64,000 nt of DNA from Oxalobacteraceae bacterium (GTDB lineage Bacteria > Pseudomonadota > Gammaproteobacteria > Burkholderiales > Burkholderiaceae_D): NCBI GenBank assembly GCA_027490725.1, contig JAIXXN010000078.1:87236-151235 (forward strand). Reading direction: 5' to 3'. The translations under genes and the position numbers were made by a program. How positions within the stretch are numbered: the stretch's first letter is position 1; each line of letters begins with the position of its first letter. Positions 51,406 through 61,300 of the stretch are shown here, one piece after another. Under the pieces are notes generated by a model. That model was not told where the DNA came from. It saw only the letters and a program-made list of their open reading frames with translations, and searched no databases.

Positions 51406-52185
51406 ATGCCATCCTCGGGTTCTGCAGCGGCCAACAAGGTGCCGCACGCCGCGACTGCTCCGCTATCCGCGGCCGGCACAGCGGCCGGCCGGACTAGCGG
51501 CGCCGCCAAACGCGGCACCACCGCCATCGACCTGCGCATCTACCGCGCCGTCATCAACGCCGTCATGAGCCACCGTCTGCCGCCCGGCACCCATCTGGGC
51601 GAAGCCGATTTCTGCGAACTGTATCAGGTCAGCCGCACCACCGTCCGCAAGGCGCTGCAAAGGCTGGCGCATGAACACATCATCGAACTGCGCCCGAATC
51701 GGGGCGCCGTGGTGGCCTCGCCCACACCGGAACAGGCGCGCGATATTTTCGCCGCGCGCCGTGCCATCGAGCGCGAAATCGTCCCACTGGTGATCCGCCA
51801 CGCCACACCGGCCTCGATCGGCCAGATCCGCGCCGCGCTGGCAGCGGAAGATCAGGCCCGCCACAGCGGCGACCGCGCCGCCTGGATCCGGCTCGGTGGC
51901 GAATTCCACCTGCTACTGGCAGAACTGGCCGGTAATCAGGTACTGCAGCGCTATATGGCGGAACTGGTGTCGCGCTGCTCGCTGATCATCGCCCTGTATG
52001 AACCACCGGGCGCCAGCATGTGCGAAAACGCCGAACACGAAGATCTGGCCACGCTGATCGAACAGGGGAATGTTGCTGCGGCAAACCATCTGATCGAGCA
52101 TCACCTGCTGGAAATCGAAGCGCGCCTGCATCTGGGGCCGCAGGAAAAAAAGATCCGGCTGGCAGACGCGCTGGCCGGCTGTTAG
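51406..52185 (+). CDS. GntR-family regulator (FCD domain), 259 aa
   Basis: Start at 51406; the longer frame upstream runs through the control region. The winged helix-turn-helix (about 50-110) reads LGEADFCELYQVSRTTVRKA and ELRPNRGAVVAS. The C-terminal FCD effector domain (about 115-245) has the metal/acid binding pattern FHLLLAELAGNQVL. The N-terminal 35 residues are a low-complexity Ala-rich leader. It stands between a purine/nucleoside importer operon and its binding protein, so it probably senses a purine or nucleoside derivative. Confidence 0.9.
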   Translation: MPSSGSAAANKVPHAATAPLSAAGTAAGRTSGAAKRGTTAIDLRIYRAVINAVMSHRLPPGTHLGEADFCELYQVSRTTVRKALQRLAHEHIIELRPNRGAVVASPTPEQARDIFAARRAIEREIVPLVIRHATPASIGQIRAALAAEDQARHSGDRAAWIRLGGEFHLLLAELAGNQVLQRYMAELVSRCSLIIALYEPPGASMCENAEHEDLATLIEQGNVAAANHLIEHHLLEIEARLHLGPQEKKIRLADALAGC

Positions 52186-52303
52186 ATGCTTACACGCGTG
52201 CAGCACGCAGATGGCGCGCTAATTGCTAGAGCTTGTACTGAAAGTTAGCGCTATACCGTATAAACCGTTTTTTCTTTTTTAATCACCTGAATGGAGCTTC
52301 ACG

Positions 52304-53155
52304 ATGTCGCACACCGCCCGCCGTACCGCCCTCGCCCTTCTCGTCAGCTGCAGCTGCGCCGCGCAAGCTGCCGACTGGAGCGACACCTCGCTGAGCTACC
52401 GTTATGGCACCCAGTACGCCGAACCGTTTAACAATCAGGACATCAGCAAGAACATCTTCAACCTGACCAGCGTCTCCGGCTACAAATACGGCAAGAACTT
52501 CTTCAGCGTCGACTTCCTGCTGTCCTCGGAAGCCGATCCGTCTTCAGCCGGTGCCAAAGATGGTGCCCATGAAGCCTATGCCGTGTATCGCCACACGCTC
52601 GATCTGGGCAAGATCAGCGGCAGCAATCTGGCCTTCGGCCCGGTACGCGGCGTCGGTGCTACCGCCGGTTTCGACTACAACACCAAAACCGATGCCGGTT
52701 ACAACTCGAAAAAACGCATGCTGGTGGCCGGCCCGACCCTGATGTTGGATGTGCCGGGCTTCCTCGACGTCAGCCTGCTGGTCCTGCGCGAAAGTAACGC
52801 GCCATACAACACCTTCAGCCACGTGCAAACGCCGCGCTACACCTACAAAACCCACGCCATGCTGACCGCAGCCTGGGGGATTCCGTTCAACTTCGGCATT
52901 CCGCTCTCGTTCGAAGGCTTTGCCAACTTCATCGACACCAAGGGCAAGAACGAATTTGGTGGTGATACGGCACGCGAAACCAATATCGACATGCAGATCA
53001 TGTACGACATGAGCGCCGCCGTCAGCGCACCGAAAAACACCTTCAAGGTCGGGATCGAATACCAGTACTGGAAAAACAAGTTCGGTAACTCCGATACCAA
53101 CAACCCCGGTGCTACCGCCAAAACGCCGATGGTGCGTGCCGAATACCATTTCTGA
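52304..53155 (+). CDS. Tsx-like nucleoside-specific outer membrane channel
   Basis: A 283-aa beta-barrel precursor with a signal peptide ending AQAA (residues 1-23) and the barrel start DWSDTSLSYRYGTQYAEPF. It ends in VRAEYHF, a terminal Phe as in outer-membrane proteins recognised by the BAM complex. The Tsx family lets nucleosides cross the outer membrane, matching the BMP-type importer genes around it. It is the gene between gntR and the binding protein. Confidence 0.85.
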   Translation: MSHTARRTALALLVSCSCAAQAADWSDTSLSYRYGTQYAEPFNNQDISKNIFNLTSVSGYKYGKNFFSVDFLLSSEADPSSAGAKDGAHEAYAVYRHTLDLGKISGSNLAFGPVRGVGATAGFDYNTKTDAGYNSKKRMLVAGPTLMLDVPGFLDVSLLVLRESNAPYNTFSHVQTPRYTYKTHAMLTAAWGIPFNFGIPLSFEGFANFIDTKGKNEFGGDTARETNIDMQIMYDMSAAVSAPKNTFKVGIEYQYWKNKFGNSDTNNPGATAKTPMVRAEYHF

Positions 53156-53208
53156 TTGCTGCACGCGCTATTCCGCTTAATCCCACGCTTACTTTCTAAG
53201 GAAATCGT

Positions 53209-54288
53209 ATGATGAAACGTCGCACCCTGCTAGCCCTTGCTACCTGCGCAGCCGCCTTCGGCCTGTCCGCTTCCGCCTTCGCAGCGGAACCTTTAAAAAT
53301 CGGCTTTATCTACGTCGGCCCGGTCGGCGATGCCGGCTGGACCTATGCCCACGATCAGGGCCGTCTGGCGATGGAAAAGGAACTGGGCGCCAAAGTCAAA
53401 ACCACTTATGTGGAAAACGTGCCGGAAGGCGCGGACGCCGAGCGCGTGATCCGCAAGCTGGTCGCCGAAGGCAACAAGCTGATTTTCACCACCTCGTTCG
53501 GCTATATGAACCCGACCGAAAAAGTCGCCAAGGCTAACCCTGGCGTGGTGTTCATGCATGCTACCGGCTTCAAGACCGGCAAGAATCTGGGCATCTATGA
53601 AACCCGCCTTTACGAAGGTGCTTATCTGAACGGCGTGATCGCCGGCAAAATGAGCAAGAGCAAAACGCTGGGCTTCATCGCTTCCTTCCCGGTGCCGGAA
53701 GTGATCCGTAACATCAACGCCTTCACGCTCGGCGCGCAGAGTGTCAATCCGGCCATCAAAACCAAAGTGATCTGGGTGAATTCCTGGTATGACCCGGCCA
53801 AGGAACGTCAGGCCGCCGAAACGCTGGTGGCACAAGGTGCGGACGTCATGGCACAGAACACCGACTCGCCAGCGACCCTGCAGGTAGCGCAGGAAAAAGG
53901 CGTGTATGCCTTCGGCTGGGATTCGGACATGTCCAAATTTGCTCCGAAAGCCCACCTGACGGCCGCCACCAATAACTGGGGTCCCTACTACACCGAAACG
54001 GCCAAAGCCGTGCTGGCCGGTAGCTGGAAAACCGGCGAGTTCCGCGGCGGTCTGAAAGAAGGCATGGTGAAAATGTCCGGCCTGAACAGCGTGGTGCCAG
54101 CCGAAGCAGCCAAGGTCTTCGAAGAGAAGAAGGCCGCGCTGACGGCGGGTACTTTCGCCCCGTTCACTGGCCCGATCAAGGATCAGTCCGGCGCCATCCG
54201 CTACGCTGCAGGGGTCGCCGTGCCACTCAAAGATCTGCTGTCGATGAACTTCTACGTGCAAGGCGTGGAAGGCAGCATCCCCAAGTAA
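53209..54288 (+). CDS. BMP-family nucleoside-binding protein
   Basis: A 359-aa periplasmic protein with a signal peptide ending AFAA (residues 1-25) and the BMP (PnrA/TmpC) pattern LKIGFIYVGPVGDAGWTYAH near the start, then GAYLNGVIAGKMSKS and AFGWDSDMSKFAPKAHLT. These bind purine nucleosides and pass them to the ABC importer encoded by the divergent operon. The gene lies 53 bp after the Tsx-like gene. Confidence 0.93.
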   Translation: MMKRRTLLALATCAAAFGLSASAFAAEPLKIGFIYVGPVGDAGWTYAHDQGRLAMEKELGAKVKTTYVENVPEGADAERVIRKLVAEGNKLIFTTSFGYMNPTEKVAKANPGVVFMHATGFKTGKNLGIYETRLYEGAYLNGVIAGKMSKSKTLGFIASFPVPEVIRNINAFTLGAQSVNPAIKTKVIWVNSWYDPAKERQAAETLVAQGADVMAQNTDSPATLQVAQEKGVYAFGWDSDMSKFAPKAHLTAATNNWGPYYTETAKAVLAGSWKTGEFRGGLKEGMVKMSGLNSVVPAEAAKVFEEKKAALTAGTFAPFTGPIKDQSGAIRYAAGVAVPLKDLLSMNFYVQGVEGSIPK

Positions 54289-54373
54289 GCTAGCCTGACA
54301 GTTGTCGCCCGCTGTACCTCACGGGCGGCAACTGATGTACTCATCCCTTACATCCCGATGCGGAAAGGACGGC

Positions 54374-54853
54374 ATGTCTGACGCCACCGAACAGGATCAC
54401 CATTTTCTGAGCCGCGTACTGGCACTGGCCCAGCGCTCGCGCGATCAGGGCCACCACCCGTTTGCCGCCATAGTGGTCGACGCCGCTGGCAACGTGATTG
54501 CCGAAGCCATGAATGCTTCCAGTAGCGATCGCACGGCCCACGCGGAAATGAATGCGCTACGCCTCGCCTCACAGCAATACAGTCCCCAGCAACTGGCCAG
54601 CGCCACGCTGTACAGCAACGCCGAACCGTGCGCGATGTGCGCTGGCGGCACCTACTGGAGCGGCGTCGGCCGCGTGGTGTACGGCATGTCCGAAGCAAGC
54701 CTGCTGGCACTGACCGGCAGTGATCCCGAAAATCCGACCCTGGCGCTGCCCTGCCGCGAGGTGTTTGCACGGGGCCAGCGCCCCACCACCGTGATCGGTC
54801 CGCTACGCGAAGACGAAGCCCGGCTAGCCCACGAGGGCTTCTGGCAACAATAG
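54374..54853 (+). CDS. Cytidine/guanine deaminase-like zinc enzyme, 159 aa
   Basis: Start at 54374 because GGAAAGGA lies four bases upstream. The zinc site is HAE (His56, Glu58 in TAHAEMNAL) and PCAMC (Cys86, Cys89). The short single-domain form resembles guanine deaminase (GuaD of Bacillus) and tRNA adenosine deaminases; the context of nucleoside import favours a purine base or nucleoside deaminase acting on the imported material. It is the last gene of the plus-strand unit after the binding protein. Confidence 0.88.
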   Translation: MSDATEQDHHFLSRVLALAQRSRDQGHHPFAAIVVDAAGNVIAEAMNASSSDRTAHAEMNALRLASQQYSPQQLASATLYSNAEPCAMCAGGTYWSGVGRVVYGMSEASLLALTGSDPENPTLALPCREVFARGQRPTTVIGPLREDEARLAHEGFWQQ

Positions 54854-55043
54854 CTAAATCCCGCTAAAAACCCTGCAAATAACGCAATTCTGCTGAAATG
54901 ACAGGCTTGCGCCCTGCCGATGCAGCAGAGCAACACTGCCGCAATGCAGCAGCGGCTTTGATTGCTTAATTCCCCTGATCGCGGCACAGTAGCGCTATCT
55001 ATGCCACGCGCCGGGCGATAAAGCGGCGTCAAGGGGAGACACC

Positions 55044-55403
55044 ATGCCAACGCTTTACCACCTCGCTGCTCTGGCAGCACTGACAGGCTGCGCCACACTG
55101 GCGCTGGCCCAGCCGATGGCGTCCGGCAGCACCCCGGTGTCCCTGAGCGAAATCCTGCCCTACAAAACCGCCCCCGATAAAGCCCTGCTGCATTACCGTG
55201 CTCTGCAACGCTTGAAAAAGCGCTTCGACGCTGCCGATATGGATGGTAGCGGCAGCCTGAACCGCGAAGAAGCCGCCAAAGCCGGGCTCGGTTTCATCCA
55301 GCGCAATTTCGACCACATCGACACCCGCCAGCGCGGCGACATCAGCTTCGACGATCTGAAAGCCTACGTCATCCAGCGCCGCGAAGAAGCGCGTTCGCGC
55401 TGA
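55044..55403 (+). CDS. EF-hand exported protein, 119 aa
   Basis: Signal peptide (1-23, LALAQ) and one good EF-hand loop DMDGSGSLNREE (about residues 65-76), followed by a second, degenerate loop DTRQRGDISFDD. The ribosome binding site AAGGGGAG lies upstream. Probably a periplasmic calcium sensor or buffer, function unknown. It lies upstream of the TetR gene, which has its own operator. Confidence 0.8.
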   Translation: MPTLYHLAALAALTGCATLALAQPMASGSTPVSLSEILPYKTAPDKALLHYRALQRLKKRFDAADMDGSGSLNREEAAKAGLGFIQRNFDHIDTRQRGDISFDDLKAYVIQRREEARSR

Positions 55404-55440
55404 GCGATTTTCCTATCGCTCAAGGCATCGAAAAAATTTG

Positions 55441-55455
55441 TAGACGACTGGTCTA
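55441..55455 (+). promoter_or_regulatory. TetR operator 1, before its own gene
   Basis: TAGACGACTGGTCTA has inverted arms TAGAC and GTCTA around five bases. It overlaps the promoter of the TetR gene (TTGTAG, 19 bp, TATAGT). Identical to the site at 56135. It resembles the NemR box in arm sequence. Confidence 0.65.
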
Positions 55456-55475
55456 ATTGTGCTATAGTTCAATCC

Positions 55476-56090
55476 ATGAAAGCCGAATACACCGACGTCC
55501 GCCAGCACATCCTCGATCAGGGGAAGGCCATCATCACGCGCAAAGGCTTTGCGGGGGTGGGCCTGAACGAGATCCTGACGGCGGCTGACGTCCCGAAAGG
55601 CTCGTTCTACCACTACTTCAAATCCAAGGAACTGTTTGGCGAAGCGCTGCTGGCCGATTACGTGCAGCAGTACCGCGTCGACATGGATACCCTGCTGAGC
55701 CGGCCCGGCAAAACTGCCGCCGAGGCGCTGATGGGGTACTGGGCTAGCTGGTTTGCCGACAGCAGCGACAGCGGCGACAGCAGTTGCGGCTGCCGCTGTC
55801 TGGTGGTCAAACTGAGCAGCGAAGTAGCGGATATGTCCGAGCCGATGCGTACCGCCCTGCGCGACGGCACCAGCCGCATCATCGAGCGCCTCACCCGCAC
55901 CCTCGAAGAAGGCATGGCGGATGGTTCGCTGGCCCCCGTAAACGAGCCGGCGCGCATGGCGCAAACTTTGTATCAGCTATGGCTGGGTGCCGCCCTGCTG
56001 ACCAAATTGCGCCGTGATGCCAGCGCCATGCAGTCAGCCTGGTACAGCACTCTCGATTTATTGCAGTTACCACCCGCAACACATCCGTAA
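55476..56090 (+). CDS. TetR-family regulator (NemR-like), 204 aa
   Basis: The helix-turn-helix (about 25-45: GVGLNEILTAADVPKGSFYH, then YFKSKELFG) is of the TetR type. The mature ligand domain has an unusual Cys cluster (GDSSCGCRC near residue 110), fitting a redox or electrophile sensor such as NemR. A TATAGT box lies just seven bases before the ATG, so the message may be leaderless. The gene is followed by a terminator and the target dehydrogenase gene with the same operator. Confidence 0.88.
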   Translation: MKAEYTDVRQHILDQGKAIITRKGFAGVGLNEILTAADVPKGSFYHYFKSKELFGEALLADYVQQYRVDMDTLLSRPGKTAAEALMGYWASWFADSSDSGDSSCGCRCLVVKLSSEVADMSEPMRTALRDGTSRIIERLTRTLEEGMADGSLAPVNEPARMAQTLYQLWLGAALLTKLRRDASAMQSAWYSTLDLLQLPPATHP

Positions 56091-56093
56091 GCA

Positions 56094-56123
56094 ACGCGAG
56101 GCACAGCCCCCTCGCGTTTTTTT
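56094..56123 (+). terminator. Rho-independent terminator of the tetR gene
   Basis: ACGCGAGG and CCTCGCGT form an eight-bp stem with an eight-base loop, followed by seven T. It separates the tetR gene from the dehydrogenase transcript. Confidence 0.85.
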
Positions 56124-56134
56124 GAATGACGAAC

Positions 56135-56149
56135 TAGACGACTGGTCTA
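56135..56149 (+). promoter_or_regulatory. TetR operator 2, before the dehydrogenase gene
   Basis: The same 15-bp TAGACGACTGGTCTA as at 55441, 18 bp before the ATG of the alcohol dehydrogenase gene. The exact repetition supports one regulator acting on both. Confidence 0.7.
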
Positions 56150-56167
56150 ATACAAAAGGACGCTAAC

Positions 56168-57325
56168 ATGAAGAACTTCGAATTCCACAATCCTACCCGC
56201 ATCGTGTTCGGTGCAGATACCGTTGGCAAACTGGCGACGCTGGTGCCTGACAGCGCCCGGGTACTGATTCTGTACGGCGGCGCCAGTGCTGAAAAAACCG
56301 GCACGCTGGCCGAAGTGCGCAGCGCACTGGGCAGCCGCAGCGTGCAAGAATTCGGCGGCATCGAACCCAACCCGAGTTACGAAACCCTGATGCGCGCCGT
56401 CCAGCTAGTGCGCACCGAAAAAATCGACTTCCTGCTAGCCGTCGGTGGCGGCTCCGTCATCGACGGTAGCAAATTTGTCGCCGCCGCGGCACTCTACGAT
56501 GGCGAACCGTGGGAAATCGCCGAACAGGGCGGCGCCAATATCCGCCGCGCCCTGCCGATCGGCACGGTACTGACCTTGCCCGCCACCGGTTCGGAAATGA
56601 ATAACGGCGCGGTAGTCACCCGCAAAGCCACGCAGGCCAAGCTGCCATTCCGCAACCCGCTGCTGTTCCCGCTATTTTCCGTACTGGATCCAGCCAAAAC
56701 CTTCACCCTGCCAACGAAGCAGGTGGCGAATGGTCTGGTAGATGCCTATGTGCACACCATCGAACAGTACCTGACCTATCCGGTACAGGCGCTGGTGCAG
56801 GACCGTTTCGCCGAAGGTCTGCTGCAGACCCTGATCGAAATCGCCCCGCAGGCAGTGGCCGCACCGGATGACTACAGCACCCGTGCCAACCTGATGTGGA
56901 CCGCCACGCTGGCACTGAATGGTCTGATCGGCGCCGGTGTGCCGCAGGACTGGGCCACCCACATGATCGGCCATGAACTGACGGCGCTGTACGACATCGA
57001 CCACGCCCGCACCCTCGCCATCGTGCTGCCTGCCCTGCTCGAGGTACAGCGCGACAGCAAACACGCCAAGCTGCTGCAATACGCTGCGCGGGTGTGGAAC
57101 ATCAATACGGGTAGCGAAGCAGAACGCATTACGGCGGCCATCGCCAGCACCCGCGCCTTCTTCGAAGGACTGGGCATTCCGACCCGTCTGTCGGCCTACC
57201 AGCTGGGACAGGATGCCGTCGAAGCCGTGCTACGCCAGCTGGAAAGCCACCACATGACTGCACTGGGCGAACACCGCGACATCGACCTCGCCCGTAGCCG
57301 TCGCATCCTTGAAGCCGCCCTGTAA
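56168..57325 (+). CDS. yqhD: Iron-containing alcohol/aldehyde dehydrogenase (YqhD-like)
   Basis: A 385-aa NAD(P)-dependent group III dehydrogenase. The N-terminal domain has GGASAEKTG and the cofactor loop VGGGSVIDGSKFV (about 97-109); ATGSEMNNGAVV is the second family signature. Metal ligands include HMIGHELTALYDIDHA (His267, His271, His281). YqhD-type enzymes reduce toxic aldehydes to alcohols. It is under the TetR operator and is followed by a DJ-1 family gene, an electrophile-detoxification pair. Confidence 0.9.
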   Translation: MKNFEFHNPTRIVFGADTVGKLATLVPDSARVLILYGGASAEKTGTLAEVRSALGSRSVQEFGGIEPNPSYETLMRAVQLVRTEKIDFLLAVGGGSVIDGSKFVAAAALYDGEPWEIAEQGGANIRRALPIGTVLTLPATGSEMNNGAVVTRKATQAKLPFRNPLLFPLFSVLDPAKTFTLPTKQVANGLVDAYVHTIEQYLTYPVQALVQDRFAEGLLQTLIEIAPQAVAAPDDYSTRANLMWTATLALNGLIGAGVPQDWATHMIGHELTALYDIDHARTLAIVLPALLEVQRDSKHAKLLQYAARVWNINTGSEAERITAAIASTRAFFEGLGIPTRLSAYQLGQDAVEAVLRQLESHHMTALGEHRDIDLARSRRILEAAL

Positions 57326-57405
57326 TGGCATGGCTGATAGGCACTGATTGACTGAACTAACTGACTTAAAAAAGACTGACCTCACTTCACGCACAAGGAA
57401 ACGAC

Positions 57406-58083
57406 ATGAACATTCTGATGGTACTGACCTCGCACGACCAACTCGGCAACACTGGCAAAAAAACCGGCTTCTGGCTGGAAGAATTCGCCGCGCCGTACTA
57501 CACCCTGACGGCAGCGGGCGCCCGCATCACGCTGGCCTCGCCGCTGGGCGGCCAGCCACCGCTGGACCCGAAAAGCGATGAACCGGAATCGCAGACGGAC
57601 GCCACGCGCCGCTTCAAAGCCGACCCGCAAGCACAGGCGCTGCTGGCCAATACCGCCAAGCTGGCTGAGATGCAGGTAGCCGATTTCGACGCCGTGTTCT
57701 ATCCGGGCGGCCATGGCCCACTGTGGGATCTGGCAGAAGACCGCGATTCGATCAAGCTGATCGAAGACATGCTGGCGGCCGGCAAACCGGTCGGCGCCGT
57801 CTGCCACGCACCGGGCGTGCTGCGCCATGTGAAGGCGACTGACGGTACGCCACTGGTGCGCGGCAAACAGGTGACCGGCTTCACCAACACCGAAGAAGCA
57901 GCGGTCGGCCTGACCGACATCGTGCCCTTCCTGGTCGAAGACATGCTCACTGAGCACGGTGGCAACTACTCGAAAACCGGTGACTGGCAGTCGTATGTGG
58001 TGACGGATGGCCTGCTGGTCACGGGGCAGAATCCGGCCTCGTCGGAAGCGGCTGCTGCAGCGCTGCTGAAGCTGCTTGCCTGA
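57406..58083 (+). CDS. DJ-1/PfpI-family protein (glyoxalase III-like)
   Basis: A 225-aa protein of the DJ-1/PfpI fold with the nucleophile Cys133 in GAVCHAPGVL and Glu25/Glu26 of the catalytic diad region (FWLEEFAAPYY). This layout with a longer N-terminal part resembles HchA-like glyoxalase III and the type 1 glutamine amidotransferase-like proteins. It lies 81 bp after the YqhD-like gene, probably one transcript, and would remove methylglyoxal-type aldehydes. Confidence 0.88.
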   Translation: MNILMVLTSHDQLGNTGKKTGFWLEEFAAPYYTLTAAGARITLASPLGGQPPLDPKSDEPESQTDATRRFKADPQAQALLANTAKLAEMQVADFDAVFYPGGHGPLWDLAEDRDSIKLIEDMLAAGKPVGAVCHAPGVLRHVKATDGTPLVRGKQVTGFTNTEEAAVGLTDIVPFLVEDMLTEHGGNYSKTGDWQSYVVTDGLLVTGQNPASSEAAAAALLKLLA

Positions 58084-58134
58084 ACGGAACCGTGAGCGAT
58101 AGCGACTTAAATGTACCAAAACTACAAAATTGAG

Positions 58135-58166
58135 TTGACTTCAATTTCTCCCTGAAGCAGTATAAA
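58135..58166 (+). promoter_or_regulatory. MerR-type promoter with dyad in 20-bp spacer
   Basis: TTGACT, 20 bp, TATAAA. The dyad CTTCA-N9-TGAAG lies across the left box and spacer. An over-long spacer carrying a dyad is the layout recognised by MerR-family activators, which untwist the DNA. No MerR gene is next to it. Confidence 0.5.
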
Positions 58167-58179
58167 AAAGGAGATTGAT

Positions 58180-58239
58180 ATGGTTTTCACAATCAAATTC
58201 AACTCTACGGTAGTTTTAATACAGATATTGAGTCACTAA
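58180..58239 (+). CDS. Possible leader peptide or small protein, 19 aa
   Basis: An ATG with AGGAG seven bases upstream and 14 bp behind the -10 box of the MerR-type promoter opens a 19-codon frame beginning MVFTIKFNS, rich in hydrophobic residues. It ends 79 bp before the pullulanase gene, in AT-rich sequence unlike its neighbours. It may be a leader, a micro-protein or the remnant of a larger MerR-controlled gene. Confidence 0.4.
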   Translation: MVFTIKFNSTVVLIQILSH

Positions 58240-58318
58240 AGCACACGGTCGGATCAAGCTGCCATGGCGCAGCCAGTCATCGTCCCGATGTGTAGACCAA
58301 CACCACAGGAGACGTGGC

Positions 58319-61300
58319 ATGACCGGCAATTCCGATCGATTGAGGGGTGCGCTCGTGCGCGCCGCATGGTGCGCTCTGGCGCTCACCCTGAGTGCCTGCG
58401 GTGGCGGTGGCGGCAGCGCAGCTGGCGGGACCAGCACACCACCGCCGCCTGCGCCGCCTCCGGTCGTGGTGAGCGATCCAGCCCCGGCGGCAGCCACCCT
58501 GCGCGTCCACTATTTCCGCCCCGATGCCAGCTACGCCAACTGGGGCGTGTATGCCTGGCAGGGACCGAAGACACCGTCCACCGGCTGGCCGGGCGAGCGC
58601 TTCCTGTTCGCCACTGCCGACGCCAATGGCTGGGGTAAGCATGTGGACATTCCGATGGACACCTCCCAGAGTGCGATGAAATTCCTGATCTCGCTGCCCA
58701 ACAGCGCCGGCACCGATGCCAGCAAGGACTGTCCGGACGACCTGTCGGCGGCGCTCGGCGCGACGCTGTCGAGCAGCGGACAGGAAGTCTGGGTGGTGTC
58801 GGGCGACTGCACGGTCCACACCAGCGAGCCACCCCGCTTCAGCATCGGCGCCGCGCGTGCCATCTGGCTGTCCGCCGATACGCTGCTGTGGCCGGGGGCG
58901 ACGAGTGCCAACACCTACCAGTTGCTGAGCGCTGCCAACGCTGGCATGGCGGCGACCTCGGGCGCCGTCAGCGGCGCCGATCACAGCTACGCTTTGACGG
59001 TCGATAGCAGCGGCTATGCCGGCCTGCCGGCAGGCGTGCGCGCAAAATATCCGCAGTACAGCAGTGCCACGGTACTCCGGCTGGCGACGCCGCTCACCCC
59101 GGTGCAGTTGAGCAGCGCCCTGCGTGGCCAATTGATCGTGACGCAAAGCAGTGGCGGAAAAGTTGTTGATGGCACCCAGTTGCAACTGGCGCCAGTGCTC
59201 GATGCCGTGTACGCCGCCAATGCACAGAGCGCAAAGCTAGGCCTGTCGTTTGCTGGCGGTGTGCCGACCTTCAGCCTGTGGGCGCCGACCGCCCAATCGG
59301 TCACGCTGAACCTGTTCGATAGCGCCACCAGCAACACGCCGTCGGCCACGCTGGCAATGACGCTGGATGCAAATACCGGCACATGGGTCTACACGGCGCC
59401 GAATGCCAGTTGGACCAACCAGAAATATTACAGCTACACGGTACAGGTCTACAGTCGCGCGGCCGGCAATAAGGTGGTCAGCAACAGCGTCGTCGATCCG
59501 TATGCCGTGTCCGTCAATGCGTTGGACCCGGGCGCACCGGCCGGGCTGCATGCCATGGTCCTGAATCTGGCGGACACGCCTGCCAAACCGGCAGGCTGGG
59601 ACGCCCATGTCGCGCGCAGCCTGCCGGCCATGCTCGATGGCACCGACAGCGCCATCTACGAGCTGCATGTGCGCGAGTTTTCAGTCAGCGATCGTAGCGT
59701 CGCAGCGGCAGCAGCCGGCCGATACGAAGCATTCGGCCCGGCGTATGCGGGTGTCAGCACAGGTATGAAACATCTGGCGGCGCTGGCGCAAGCGGGCATG
59801 ACGCACGTGCACCTGCTGCCCGCAGTGGAATTTGCCAGCATCGATGAAGTGCGCTGCAGTACGCCACAGATCCCTGCCGCGACAGGGGCTGAGCTGAGCG
59901 CCGCCAGCGCAGTGGCGGCTGCGCAGAATAGCGACTGCTACAACTGGGGCTATGACCCGCTGCTGTATGGCGTGCCGGAAGGTGCTTACGCCAGCAATGC
60001 CGCCGATGGGAGCGTGCGCGTGCGCGAGTTCCGCACGATGGTGATGGGCCTGCACAGCATCGGCCTGCGCGTCGTGATGGACGTGGTGTATAACCACACA
60101 CCCGCCAGCGGTCAGGCCGGGCTGTCCATCCTCGACCGCATCGTGCCCGGCTACTACTATCGCCTCGATGCGAGCGGCAATGCCACCGGCCAGTCCGGTG
60201 CCGGTCCCGATCTAGCCGCCGAGCAGGCTATGACGGCCAAGCTGGTAGTCGATACGCTGACGCGCTGGGCTGACCAGTACAAGGTAGATGGCTTCCGCTT
60301 CGACATCATGAGCCTGATGCCCAAACAGGTCTTGCTGGACATCCAGAGCGCCCTGAACGCGGTGGCGCTGGCCGATGGTCGCCGCAGCGCCGGCGGGCCC
60401 GGGGTCTACCTGTACGGCGAAGGCTGGACGCAGAATGGTCTACACTTCGTCAACGCCCAGCAATCCAACATGGCCGGCACCGGCATCGGCACCTTCAACG
60501 ACCGCATGCGCGACGCGGTGCGTGGCGGCAGTCCCTTCGACAGCGGCGCGGCGATGGCGCAGCATCAGGGCTTTATCAACGGTCTATGCTATGACAACAA
60601 CGATGGCAGCGGCTGCGACACCAGCCATGCCACCCTGCAATGGTGCGGCAGCGGTGCGCTGACACAGCAGCAGTGTCTGTACCTGCTGCAGAGCCGCATC
60701 AGCGTCGGTCTGGCGGGCAATCTGGCCAGCTTCCCGCTGACCTCCGGCGTCAGCGGTGCGCAGCTCGACTACTTCGGCGGCCCCACCGGCTACACCGGCA
60801 CACCGCAGGAAAATCTGGCCTATATCTCGGTGCACGATAACGAAACCGTGTTCGACTTCGGCCAGTACAAGCATCCGGCCACGACCTCGGCGGCAGCACG
60901 GGCGCGCGCACAGACGGTCGGGCTCTCGCTGGTGGCACTGGCACAGGGCGTACCGTTCTTCCAGGCCGGTGACGATCTGCTGCGCTCGAAATCGATGGAT
61001 AGCAATAGCTACAACTCGGGGGACTATTTCAACCGCATCGACTGGAGCGGCAGCAGCAATAACTGGGCAGTGGGCGCACCACCTCAGAACACCGGCAACA
61101 ATGCGGCGAATCTGGCGACCATGACGCCGCTGCTGAATAATCCTCTGCTGCGGGTGGGCGCGTCCGACATCAGTCAGGCCACGCTGGCGTTCCAGGATCT
61201 GCTACGACTGCGCCAGGACACCAGCATGTTCCGCCTGAAAACGGCGGCGGCGATAGCCAGCTGTGTCAGCTTCCCGGATCAGGGGGCGCAACAGCCGGGC

